Of a stretch of 64,000 nucleotides of DNA, positions 49,639 to 59,670 are shown in pieces. This DNA comes from Symbiodinium natans (taxonomy: Eukaryota; Sar; Dinophyceae; Suessiales; Symbiodiniaceae). The notes beneath the pieces were generated by a model. It did not search any database. It was not told the origin of the DNA and worked only from the letters and a program-made list of their open reading frames with translations. Location of the stretch: positions 1-64,000 of the forward strand of contig CAJNDS010002094.1 of NCBI GenBank assembly GCA_905221605.1, read 5' to 3'. Positions within the stretch are counted from its first letter, which is position 1. Each line of letters opens with the position of its first letter. A program made the translations under genes and the position numbers.

Positions 49639-50146
49639 GCACTCGTACCTCGCAGAGAGGTAAACCGGCGCGATTTCTCAGATCGGTCGGCAGCCAAGAT
49701 GCCCGGAATCAATACGGAGGTTACACCGAGCGAAGCTGTGAAATCCCCGAACGGGGAAGAAGCAGTCACTCCACTTATCTTCACATTGAAGCTGCAGTCA
49801 TGCTGCAACTCACAGCTGAGAAAGCGGATTTTTCCTTCTCGACCCAGGCCTCTAAACGAAAGAACTGTTTTGAGGTTTTGTGGCGTGGACCATGGCTGAC
49901 CAAGGGGTAGGCAAGAGCGAGACATGGCGGGACCCACGAATGGAAGCCAGCACGTCTGGCGTGACATTGGACAGAACTCAGAATCCTAAGGGAGAACGAG
50001 AAGCCCAAAGTTTTTGGCACCCGATTACAATTTCATGGATATTCGTTCGAAGCTACCAGGCACTGCATCCAGATATGTATGTACAGCTGAAGTCCGTGAA
50101 TGTGTTTTTGCGTTGCTGCCAAGGCAAGGAAGGCATAGAGATTAAA

Positions 50147-51994
50147 TTAGCATACATGCATACAGCCGGGGTAAAGCATGTGTGACCAGCATACTGCCTC
50201 CTCGCAGCGGATGTCTTCCTCTTCTTGTCGCATTTGTTCAACAAAGGCCTGCCAGCTCCAGCATGCCACGAGCGGGAAAACAAAACTGGCTGAGGATTGT
50301 GACTCCTCATGCTCCCGCTCGAGTTCCTCAAGACCTGTCAGTGTGCCATTGCATGCTTTCTGTACCACTCTTGCCCATGCGAGTGACTGCCGTGGACGTG
50401 AAATGGCGTGAAGACTCACCACCCATGTCTCAAGAGCAGGACATGCTAGCCGCTCGTCTTCGATGCTCTGAAGAGCCTGGCCGCAGCACATTCGTGAGTT
50501 CTTCGAGGCTTCGCTCCATCTACAATGATGCATGGCGCACGCTGCGCTCGAAAATTGTTACTTAGGTAGCAGGACGTTCTAGCCAATGTAACGTCCAAGA
50601 GATCCTACCTACTCCCCATGCCGTGCTTGCATCGCGGCGCTCGCGTGCGCCCCCTCGAAATCGATGACTTTCAGTGTTTCCATGTGCTTCCTGCATCTTC
50701 CTGTAGGCCCGGACGCTCTCGCCTAGCGCGTCGCTCTCGCCTGGGCAAACATCGGACGACACATCGCGCTCTGGCCAGCTGGACCTTCCGTGATTCAATT
50801 CGAGCTGCTTCCACCTGGATTCCGAGCACTTTTCTGAGGCTTGGAAACGCATTTTTGCACCAAGGGATTTGCAGTTCGTTGTGTTGCAAAAGGCGCTCTC
50901 GCTTCGGTCCCGTGCATGCTACTCGTGAAGCTCTTTTTTGAAGTCTACAACAGCCTAAGAGATACTCGAAGCCCCTAGCATCCCCTAGCCATGCCAACAC
51001 GTGCATGCATACGCTCTGACAAAACCAGTCGCCGCAGTATCAAAACCAACCGCATGCCACGAGCAATGACATGGGCTCCCCCTAGTCCGAGTGCAAGGTT
51101 GAATATGGTTGAATCAACTACCTGGCCTCAGCAGAAGAATCGAACGCAGCCAGTTGGGCTGTCTCAGCCGGCAAAGTCAGTGTCTCTGCCACTGGGGCAC
51201 CACGGCCTAGTCAACTGCACAGCTGAAAAGTTGACCGGTTCCAAACCTGGACTTTCTCGCCTGGCCTGTATTTGACGAATCCGCTAGTGGTGCCTTCGTT
51301 TGTTCGTGGCTGATGCACAAAGCGCTACTCACATTTACTCCTGACAGTGCAGCCACAACAGCAACAGCCATAAGATTGCCGGGTGGCACTGCGGAGTTCG
51401 ACAGAAGCCTCGGCCTCTTCGTGCACGGCCGGCTGAAGTGACTCCTCCAGGCAACGCGGGTGAAGCTTTTTGAAGCTGCAGCGGCCGAGAAGAAAACAGT
51501 CTGGCAGCCGAGGGCTTCCTCAGAGGCAACCTTCTCTGACTGCTCCCCAGGGCCTCCACGGCCTTGGCCCACAGTCATGGCTAGGCCCGAGCCGTTTGCC
51601 TCTTATCGGCTCTTTCTGCGATTGAAAGATTTGAAAACTGATAACAACCTCAAGTTTTCTGCGAGGCGTGGCTGAACAGCTTCACACGCTCCTCCTGCAG
51701 CGCAGAGCGAGCCTGACCCGAAAGATTCCAACAGGCGATGCAAGCATTTGTTCAGGGCCCACATGCCATCAACATTTTTGAGTTACCTTTCCCTACTAAA
51801 GATTGAGCCAGAAGAAGCCAGTTTTCAAACGAGGCCTGCATATGCCTACATCTTGCTGCGCTCTTTCTGGCCTCTGCTGCCATCTGCGCCAGGAACGAAT
51901 TGACTTCTTCAAGGCCGGAGTCCAGCTCGATCGCTTCACGGCCGGGATCCTCGAGAAGGTACAGGTGCTGGAGGTAAGCCGCCGCATACTGCAT
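50147..51994 (-). CDS. hypothetical multi-exon gene, unrecognised
   Basis: A candidate start at ATG 51994-51992 opens an exon with strong coding character ('AAAYLQHLYLLEDPGREAIE', 'EVNSFLAQMAAEARKSAARC') ending about 51790. Blocks follow at 51560-51290 ('EKVASEEALGCQTVFFSAAA'), 50850-50640 ('ESDALGESVRAYRKMQEAHG') and 50490-50190 ('EELEREHEESQSSASFVF', 'FVEQMRQEEEDIRC', then a GAG|GCAGTA GC-type donor). They share strand and composition; joining is inferred. No known domain. A tRNA-like element lies in one presumed intron. Confidence 0.4.
51121..51207 (-). mobile_element. tRNA-like sequence (pseudo-tRNA or SINE head)
   Basis: On the minus strand, TGCCCCAGTGGCAGAG fits an RNA polymerase III A box, and GCGTTCGATTC, about 50 nt on, fits a B box. 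The two ends (GGCC and GGCC) can pair as the outer part of an acceptor stem, but the T and anticodon stems do not pair well, so a functional tRNA is unlikely. A tRNA-derived SINE or pseudogene fits better. Confidence 0.45.
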
Positions 51995-52299
51995 CTAAGC
52001 GACTAGCATGGAACTGTGATGGCACAACTCTTTTCAGGCAATGAGCAACAACTACGTCCCGAGGCATCGTCGTCGTATTGCCATGAGTCTTGGTAAATCC
52101 ACACTCAGGTGAGACTTGAGCACTTGAGCAGTGTTCGAGATACTCTCGGTGATGAGAAAGCCTTCGGTGTGATTCATCCAAAACATTCCAAAACGTCAGT
52201 CTGCACAGTGCATCTCGGACCCTTCCGCAGGGCAAAACAATTCGCCAACTGGCTGCAACATTGGCGGGATCAGTCTCAGTCTTCCTGGGAGGCACGTTG

Positions 52300-53685
52300 C
52301 AAAAGAAACCACAGGTGGCAAAGCATGTAAAGCATGCGACATGTGGTGCTGGAAGGAAAGTTGTGCAGCCGGCCTCATGCTCTGCAACAAGAAGCATGGT
52401 GGAGGGGCAAAGTCCAGCTTGCCTGCGTTAAGTTAGGTATGACATGGTATGCTGTCGGGCGGGGAGGACGGCACTCAAGTACACTCACAAATCGTTGCAT
52501 CACGGCTGCTTCAGTGTTTGCTGCTCCTTTCCCCGAAGGTTTGTCACCGGGAAGGAAGTCCTGGCAAGGAATCCGTCGGAAGACATTGTGACGCTGCTTG
52601 AATTGTGAACGCAATTGAACTCCTGAGATCAAACGGACGGCCCAAGGCTGGGCCATCCCAATCTGCCACAGCAGCAAACTCGAACAGGGCAGCGACCTGT
52701 GAACACTGAACACTTGCAACATCTTGCAAATTCTTGCAACATCCTGCAACAGTTGGACCATGGGCTGGGCTCCTCGTGCCCCTACCCCCAAGCCACAAGC
52801 CAAATCGCACTGTCCAGCTGCATTGCCTGCGTGTCTTCGGCAAAAGCACGCTGAATGGTGGCGCCGCTGGCCGCACGGAAACGGACAGTCGCCTTGTCAG
52901 ACATCCAAATGGGTTTGAGGTGCACGCATGCATTGGCTTTTGATGTTGCACCGATGGTCGAATGGCAAGTGCTGCTTATAAACTCGTGTCTGGGGGAGCT
53001 GCTTGAGGCAGGCCAGCCTGAAACTGTCAAACCATGCCCACTTCGAGCATCTTACACGTCAGCTACCTTGCTGACATCCCTTGCTGACATCATCTGATAT
53101 CTAATTTTGCAGAACATCCAAGCTTTGCGCTCCAGGCTCAGGGTGCTGAGCGGCGAAGTCGTCACGTCGAACTCTTCTTTGCTCCGCAAGTGCCGCCGCC
53201 TCTTCAGGCGCAGGCGCACACGACACATTAGTCCACCTGCAGTCTGTGCAAGCAAGCCTCATCCGCTTCGAGTTTTTGCTTTCTGGCCTTCTGCTTAACA
53301 TTGCTTAACGATTTGCTTCTCAACATTCTGCCGACTTGTGCTTCTGTAGCCCATGCCAATTTGCAGCGCTTGCTGACTTCAGGCACACCAGACATGTTGC
53401 GCAGCCTCTTCTTCGGCCGCAACTCGCTCTTGTTCTTCCTGCGCAGGCAGCGTGGGGCCTGCCTGGAGAGCACAAGTTCGGGTGGGCGGCCTTCTCGGCC
53501 TGGGCTATTCGACGAAGCTCATCCTGACGTAGACTTTCCTCTCCAGCAGGCACGGGTGAACCACGCTTTAGTCGCAGTCCGGTGCAGGCAATGGCCTCAT
53601 ACTCCGCATCTTGGGATGCAATGATCTGGCGATCTTCTTCTCTGCGGATGGCTGCCTGCTGCCAAGGTCTGGTGGACTCTTTCAA
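52300..53685 (-). CDS. UBX-domain protein (FAF/UBXN-like)
   Basis: Likely adaptor of the AAA ATPase p97/Cdc48 in ubiquitin-dependent protein turnover. From the 5' side: 53650-53480 with 'ASQDAEYEAIACTGL' (the 'QDxEYExxL' word that precedes UBX domains) and a Glu/Arg-rich helix; about 53320-53230 ('KARKQKLEADEACLHRL'); about 53215-53110 ('EEAAALAEQRRVRRDDF' followed by 'HPEPGA', matching the 'LPxEP' linker of the family); and about 52960-52800 ('KATVRFRAASGATIQRAF'), the first strands of the UBX fold (IRLPDGxxxxRRF). A further block at about 52600-52450 ('LPGDKPSGKGAANTEAAVMQ') may complete it. Exon borders were not fixed. Any N-terminal UAS/UBA part is not identified. Confidence 0.6.
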
Positions 53686-53875
53686 CCAGTCAAGCTACTG
53701 CAGGGTCTTCCGCCGGCTTGCAGCCGTGTTTTCAGGAGTGGGAAGATCCCCCACCTTTACGCACTCCTTTAGGGCTTACAGTCAACCAAACTGTGCGATC
53801 CTTTTGGGCTCGCGGTTGATGGATTCCTGTGCAAGAACATGCCGTGTTGGGCTCAATTACAATTAACAGATCTCA

Positions 53876-55373
53876 TCAGATCTCTATAAATCCTTCTCTA
53901 GGCCTGAGGGCCAAAGGAAAAACAGCCTCCAACTTGCAGTAATGAGGAGCGGCATCTGCCCCGTGCAGGCGCGGCTCAGAACAGGATTCATCACATGGCC
54001 AAATTAAAACGAGGGGTTTCGAGTGTGCCACATCGCTGGAACGGTTGTTTCGGATCACAAGAACTGCTGCCGCCGGGCTTTCGCGTGCGTGGGTGCGAAA
54101 ACACTGCGCACGGTGGTACTTGAGAGCAGGGAGCGTAGATGGCAAGCGGCTGTTTTTTTTGCCCTGAAGGCCAGGTGGGTGGCAAAAAGGTCGGGCGGCG
54201 GCCCCCCCCCCCCCCCCCGTAATCGCGGGTTCGCTTTCAGAACGAGTAAGGCACTACCTCCTTAAATGTTTCCCAAACTTGTCCAGAGTTCGTTGACATG
54301 CGTGCAGCTCCAAAACATCCAAGGTGCACGGCAAAACTTATCTGAACACACCTATAATGACCTAGCGCCCACTTTGAAGTGTGGCCGTGTGCTCCCACTT
54401 CAATGTGGTACGAAAACGTCGTCCCTGTGGCCTCCACAGCTGCGACCTGCCAAAATCTGCCAAAGAAGGCTTGTGAGAAGTGCGCACACCCGTTCAAGTA
54501 CACTTCCTCGTCATCCCAAGGGAAGGAACAACTTCACACAGTGACACTTATAAGGCAGTCGCCGCCGCAGTTTCCTCTGCAGACCCAGCTCGTGCCTGAT
54601 CATTCTCTTTCATTGCCGAGATCTGCCACAGTCCTCGAGCTGGAATCTTGAGGCAAAGGCCGCGCCGGCAACAAACCTGAAGCAAAATCAGCTTCACAAG
54701 AATCAGTGCGGGCATCTGCTTTACGAGTCCGTGAATTGCGAACATGCAATCTCGGTCGCGCACTCGCCCAGCGGCTCGCAAAGGTCCAACACATTTCCGA
54801 TCTGAGTCGCATCGGGTTTCTCACGACCACTTCCAATAAATTCCTTTGACTCTCAAACGAGCTTCAAGCGGCTGCGTATTTCCCATTCAGAACACTGCAC
54901 AGCTCGTCGAAAAAGGTGGTCAAAAGACTTTGTCGCTCCTGCAAGGACTGAAACCGACAGGCCCTCAGCTGGCTGCAGTCACGCCCAAGCGTGGCCTGCA
55001 GGAAGGTCTCATCAAAGCGGCCTGCAAATGTTGACCGCATCGTGACCTGAGCAGCAACTTTGCTGGTGCCACTGCCACGATAAGTTCCCGTAAAGTTTGC
55101 TCGTCGTTACTTCGCGGACCTTGGGCGGAAGTCGCGGAAGCACCACATCCTGAGCAAGCGAGTGGGGCCAGAGCCCCGGCCTTGCAACACCAACAGGGAG
55201 TAGGCCCAGCGACACGCAGCTCGCTCATCTGCGACAGCTGACCCAGAAGTCTGTCCACCTGAAATATACCGGAGCCGACATAAAAGCACAATGCAATTTG
55301 CGAAACGACGCGCCCTCGTCTCCTGCCCGAGCCTGGGAGAAGCGAAACACCAAACTTTGAGGTGGTGCTCCAC
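53876..55373 (-). CDS. possible upstream exons, unrecognised
   Basis: Minus-strand blocks at about 55240-54970 ('VDRLLGQLSQMSELRVAG', a Cys-rich 'CWCCKAGALAPLACSGCG', 'DEQTLRELIVAVAPAKLLL'), about 54760-54650 ('CMFAIHGLVKQMPALILV') and about 54130-53950. They could be the N-terminal part of the UBX gene or a separate gene. No domain is certain. Confidence 0.27.
54202..54218 (+). repeat. C homopolymer (17 nt)
   Basis: Uninterrupted C run following GGGCGGCGG. Composition artefact frames only. Confidence 0.9.
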
Positions 55374-55784
55374 TTGTGCTTGACCTAAGAGAGGAATCCA
55401 TCGCCAAGACTAAACCGACGCAACAATGAGTACAAAGCTCCAAAACAGGTCCTGCTAGGTAGTGGGCTGCGCACGGAACTCCACATGTTGACGGGCGCCT
55501 TGGCCTGCCTTGCGAAGTCCACACAAGAGCCAGCGATACTACTCGAGACTTTGCTGGCAGTGCGTAAGGCAGAGAATGGCAGCACTGCAAACTCGCAAGC
55601 TCCACCACGAAATGCTCGACGATAACACAGTGCCACCTCAAAGATTGAAGCTTTGCTGCAGAAGCAGAAGTGCGAGGACAAAATCAACGCTCAGAGCCCG
55701 TACCCTGTCTCATCCGTCATGGCTCGATGCCCTACTGCGAACAAACTTTTTGCCAGTGTGTCCGATAAGTTGCGTTGAGTTTAA

Positions 55785-56373
55785 CTACGTACACATTGGT
55801 GCATGTGATGCTTGCGGCCTCCTTGCAATGACTAAGGCGGGTTCATTCATTTCTGCTTGACATTGTTTACGCTGCGCACGTGTGATTTCCCAAGAGCCCA
55901 TGCGAGGCGACACATGCAAAACGCAGAAATCGGCACTGAATCTCTGGTTGGGACCGTGATCCATTGCAATGCAGGACTGAAGTTGTAGTTCCGCCTCCTG
56001 CTCGCCGAGGTCGAGAAGAGGCAACGACTCGTGTGGCGTTGACACTTCCTTCTTCCATGCAGAGGACGCCACAAGGTTCGGAATCATGCTTCCTTGCCGA
56101 GGTTGTGGCGAAGAATATGTCCGGAGGAGCAGGCCGTTCCTGCTGCGCTGTGGCATGGAGCCGCTGCGCCAATTGAAGCCATGCAATGATGCAACAAGTA
56201 GCATGTGCCCAGGTCAAGTCCTGCAATTGTTGCTCCAGCCTTTCCGCCTCCAATGCGCTTTCCCACATGGTTTGCTGCATGTTCTCCTCCTTAGTTGTGC
56301 AGACCCCAACAAACAGCCAAAAGCCCGGACTCACCAAACCCCAACCACCAAACCTTGAGAGCTGCTTGGGCAA
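55785..56373 (-). CDS. hypothetical protein exons, unrecognised
   Basis: Two strong minus-strand blocks in different frames: about 56290-56095 ('MWESALEAERLEQQLQDLTW', 'LQLAQRLHATAQQERPAP') and about 56080-55850 ('WKKEVSTPHESLPLLDLGEQ', 'FCVLHVSPRMGSWEITRAQR'). The frame change near 56090 implies an intron or a shift. No family recognised. Confidence 0.42.
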
Positions 56374-57099
56374 TCAATCACACCTTCAAAGGGCGGCGCC
56401 CCTATAGAAGATTGACAAGGTGCCATTGCACGCGCACGTGGTCTTGCGATATAACTCTTCAAACATCGTGCCCAACACAATTTAACTAATGGACCGCGAC
56501 ACGTGCACCGCGCGCCAAGACATTCGCTCACCGAAAACGTTAGCAGCAATGCTGCGGGATGCGCATCGCTGTGCTGAAAATACACCGCAAAGCCGTTCTG
56601 CCCTTTGCCAGCAGCAACGCGAAAGCACCATGACGAACAGCGCGAGGTTCAAATACCTTTAAGGACCGAAACTGTGAAGTGAACCTGTCCAAGAACCGGA
56701 AGGAAAGAAGGACTTGTCACGTTGTCGCGAACACCCTTCCGGTAGCGATGTTTTTCGCTGGATCACAGGCCTTATGAGGGGGGTTTGTGGTGAGATTTAT
56801 TGGCTAATGGGAACTTGCTGACCTGCTCAAGCACTCACACTCACACAAAGCAACGCAAAGACGCATCACATGAGACATGACGCTATGTTGCCTCGCACCT
56901 ATGAAAAAAAAAACATGCATTGGGATTTTAAGTGGGCATGTCTACAAGTCCATATTTCCGCTGAGGACGCCGCCATGGCAGAGCCCCACCTTAATACAAT
57001 TTCGCCCACGGAAGGGGACACACTATTACTACAACATGTGCTCTTTCGTGTTCAGGCATGGCCTAGGCTCGGGGCGCACCAAGTTGAGCAATGAACCTT

Positions 57100-57791
57100 G
57101 AAACAGCACAGGCCATTGGCTACATTCATGCTTTTCATGCTGAGTCATGCTTTGGCGGCGGCTCGTCAAGTTGCATCCCGCTTTCGGCAATAGCCCCTCG
57201 CAGGAGAAACAGAAGCAGGGACTGCGGTCCAGTGCTGCCAACAATGTACGTTGTGAGCTTCAAATGCTTGGATGGCTAGGAGTTGCGCGGCGCCTGCATC
57301 TTCTTCAGCCAGGGCATTCTCGTCCAATCTCGGTGAGTAGCTGCCCTGGACAAGATGCAAATGTGCGGAGGGTGGGCGGACAAACGTTCTGCAGCAGTCG
57401 GGGTTGACAGTCGGGAGCTCGTCATGCCGTACTGAGGAGTTTGCGCCGTTGTGGGGTCCAACCCTTCACAATTGCAAGGTCGCATCACGCCAGCAGTGCC
57501 AGCCCGTTCAAACCCAAAGAATGTATTCTGCTGTCTTGATTTCACAAAAATTCTGAAAGCGCGCGAAGCTTATGTGCACATGTATGCACCCATCCATGCC
57601 GACTGTCATAACCGGCAAGCCCTGGCAGCAACCCTTGTCTGCACAGCTGTGCGGCCCACGCGCGGTCTTGCAACAGCTTCGAGAACAACTAACAAGGATT
57701 CGAAAACATCATCTTCATTACCAGTTTCTGCAAGCTCAGTTGCTTGCCTGGGACAAGCCTGAGTCATTTTGCTCTTCTTGTTCTGACGCAC
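57100..57791 (-). CDS. hypothetical exons, unrecognised
   Basis: Minus-strand blocks at about 57750-57650 ('ELAETGNEDDVFESLLVVLE') and about 57340-57220 ('RLDENALAEEDAGAAQLLAI' then 'QAFEAHNVH') have acidic, helical, exon-like composition. No domain known. Confidence 0.35.
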
Positions 57792-58369
57792 TCATTGCCC
57801 AACACACCTTAGGAGTCGACTCGGCATTTTGCGTACATGCAACCGCTCCGTTGCGCTTTAAGGCACCGGCATTTGCGCACCCAGCTTACAGCATGCACAT
57901 TCGAGCCTCATGCCTTGAATTCTGCTATTGGTCGGCTACGTTGTGCTTCCGAATGATGTTTATCGAAACATCATGAAACATCCAAACACATGAGACCGTG
58001 GTATGGATGTTTGCCATGTGCGTGGTTCTGTTTGTTTTGTAGCCTTCCTAACACGCACTTATGTCGCCAATGCTTGCCCCCAACGCAGAAATCCCCATGA
58101 TTTGAACAACCATGCCTTCCACTTTTGATCCAAACGCCTGTGCCCGCGGCACTTGGGCGGCATCCCACAACCCTTATACCAGCACCGCAATTGCCCCCCC
58201 CCAAACCCTAAACCCATGCAAAACTGAGCAGCCACCGGCCTTTGCGGCGTGAGAATTCCTGTGCTCGATTTGGGTTCGCCCTTCTGGTTCAGATTCCGGG
58301 GCTCTGGTGCGCACGCTCTCTCGTCCGCGATGCTGTGAGAGTCCGACAGCGTTTTTTTTTTTTACCGCA

Positions 58370-58492
58370 AAATGTGGCCATGACTCGAACGCAGGGCCTG
58401 AGCGGGCGACTGCAATTGTGGAACTGGGCGGAGCAAACCTGGTGGACTACTGTGGAACTTGTGAGCTAACAGCGCTACACCATGCCTATGCG
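58370..58492 (-). mobile_element. tRNA-like / SINE-like element
   Basis: Minus strand: GGTGTAGCGCTGTTAGCTCA fits an A box and GCGTTCGAGTC fits a B box, but they are about 75 nt apart, longer than in a normal tRNA. The B-box word is nearly the same as in the element at 51121-51207. Best read as the 5' part of a tRNA-derived SINE; no tail or target duplication was identified. Confidence 0.4.
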
Positions 58493-58651
58493 GCGCTACA
58501 AACTGCAAGCAGCTGGGCTTGGCCAGGGCCAAAACCTGGCTCAGCTCTGGGCAGGAGCGAGGTGCCCGCGGCGGCTTGTTGAGCTGTCACACGGGCAACA
58601 ATCCTCACCAGCATCGCGTCCCGGCGGCCTCTCACCTCCATGCCCTACGCG

Positions 58652-58656
58652 AGCAG
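58652..58656 (+). repeat. target-site duplication, left copy (AGCAG)
   Basis: AGCAG directly before the 5' LTR, identical to 63211-63215 directly after the 3' LTR, as expected for integrase-mediated insertion with a 5-bp stagger. Confidence 0.93.
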
Positions 58657-58833
58657 TGTGAGCAGTTTAAGTACTTGGCTCACGTTTGATGCCTTACATG
58701 TCATGACATCCGTGAATCCAGAGTGATTGCATATGATTGCATCAGACTTGCCTTGGCAATGCCTTGGCTCAAGTGACCGGGTGAAAAAATGCTTGCTGCG
58801 TCAAAGCTGTGCTTGATTGAGCTGTGACCAACA
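58657..58833 (+). repeat. 5' long terminal repeat
   Basis: 177 bp starting TGTGAGCAG and ending GACCAACA, matching 63034-63210 at 174 of 177 positions by eye. It contains the 10-mer TTGGCTCAAG, identical to the 3' end of the dinoflagellate spliced leader. Confidence 0.95.
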
Positions 58834-58853
58834 CAGGGTTATCAGCCGTAGCT
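58834..58853 (+). promoter_or_regulatory. probable primer-binding site
   Basis: CAGGGTTATCAGC immediately after the 5' LTR resembles the TGGTATCAGAGC initiator-Met-tRNA primer site of copia elements, with an extra T and mismatches. Position is right, sequence only approximate. Confidence 0.5.
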
Positions 58854-58862
58854 GTAGGTGCC

Positions 58863-59615
58863 ATGGCGACGGACGATGCGACATCAGGACGCATCTACAT
58901 CAAAGATCTGCCAGAGACTGGTTCTGATTATGAGGGCTGGCGCTTCACGTTGAAGAGTCAAATCTTGCGTGTAGCACCGGACCCAGTGGCAGCCATGGCT
59001 TACATCAGAGTGTTTGATGATGAAGCGGTTTCCTTTGGCGATTTGGTGTCAAACTTGTCCGTAGACATGAACAAAACAGACGTGAATGTTTTCGCAGCGG
59101 TGGTTGCCGCATGTCAGAAGGGCAAGAAAGGACCGGAGATCCTCAAGCTGATACAATCACGTGCGCAGTTTGGTTGTGGTCGTCAGGCTGTCCGCATCGT
59201 TGATCAGTGGCACTTGCATGAGTCAACGCATTTAGCCACGGAGGCTAACACCAAGATCCAAGAGCTCAGTTGTTCTGGATTGTCGGAGCTTGACAGCTAC
59301 ATGGCATCTTTTTCGTTGCTTCGTCACCAGATGGGTTCCGGCGAGCATAAGCTCACGAATGCTGGGGGCATTGCGCTTCTGAAGCGCAAACTCAAAAACA
59401 TCAAAGAACTGGATGCCACTTTTGCCGTTTTCAATGCCAGCAATTCTGTGGATTTAGACGCCTTGATCTATGCCATCAACGGTTTGATTGCACATCGCTC
59501 GGAAAAGGTAGAAGGGCGAAAAACGCAGATGTCACATCTTCATCTGGGCGATCACGGTCTCGCCGCGGATCGCATCCATCGGATGCAGATTCGGAACGTG
59601 CTTCTCAAGGCCTAA
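58863..59615 (+). CDS. gag: copia-type Gag protein
   Basis: 250-aa capsid-like protein of the LTR element. The ATG at 58863 has a good context (GTGCCATGG) and is the first ATG after the 5' LTR; the frame is open upstream only by non-ATG codons within the LTR. The sequence has the Gag/UBN2 helical pattern: a Trp-containing start ('YEGWRFTLKSQIL'), 'VDQWHLHESTHLATEANTKI', 'LDSYMASFSLLRHQM' and 'LIYAINGLIAHRSEKVEGRK'. It would package element RNA into virus-like particles. There is no CCHC zinc knuckle at the C-terminus, unlike most copia Gags, which fits loss of sequence between gag and RT. Confidence 0.8.
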   Translation: MATDDATSGRIYIKDLPETGSDYEGWRFTLKSQILRVAPDPVAAMAYIRVFDDEAVSFGDLVSNLSVDMNKTDVNVFAAVVAACQKGKKGPEILKLIQSRAQFGCGRQAVRIVDQWHLHESTHLATEANTKIQELSCSGLSELDSYMASFSLLRHQMGSGEHKLTNAGGIALLKRKLKNIKELDATFAVFNASNSVDLDALIYAINGLIAHRSEKVEGRKTQMSHLHLGDHGLAADRIHRMQIRNVLLKA

Positions 59616-59670
59616 CTGTCGCACAAAACCCGGCGTCTCCAGCACACAGTGGATCACATCCCCCCATCCG

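Larger units (their letters stand above)
57800..58656. other. no gene identified; flank of the LTR element
   Basis: Spacer with short frames, one telomere-like word (AAACCCTAAACCC at 58202-58214), a T10 run near 58351, and the tRNA-like element listed separately. Confidence 0.4.
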
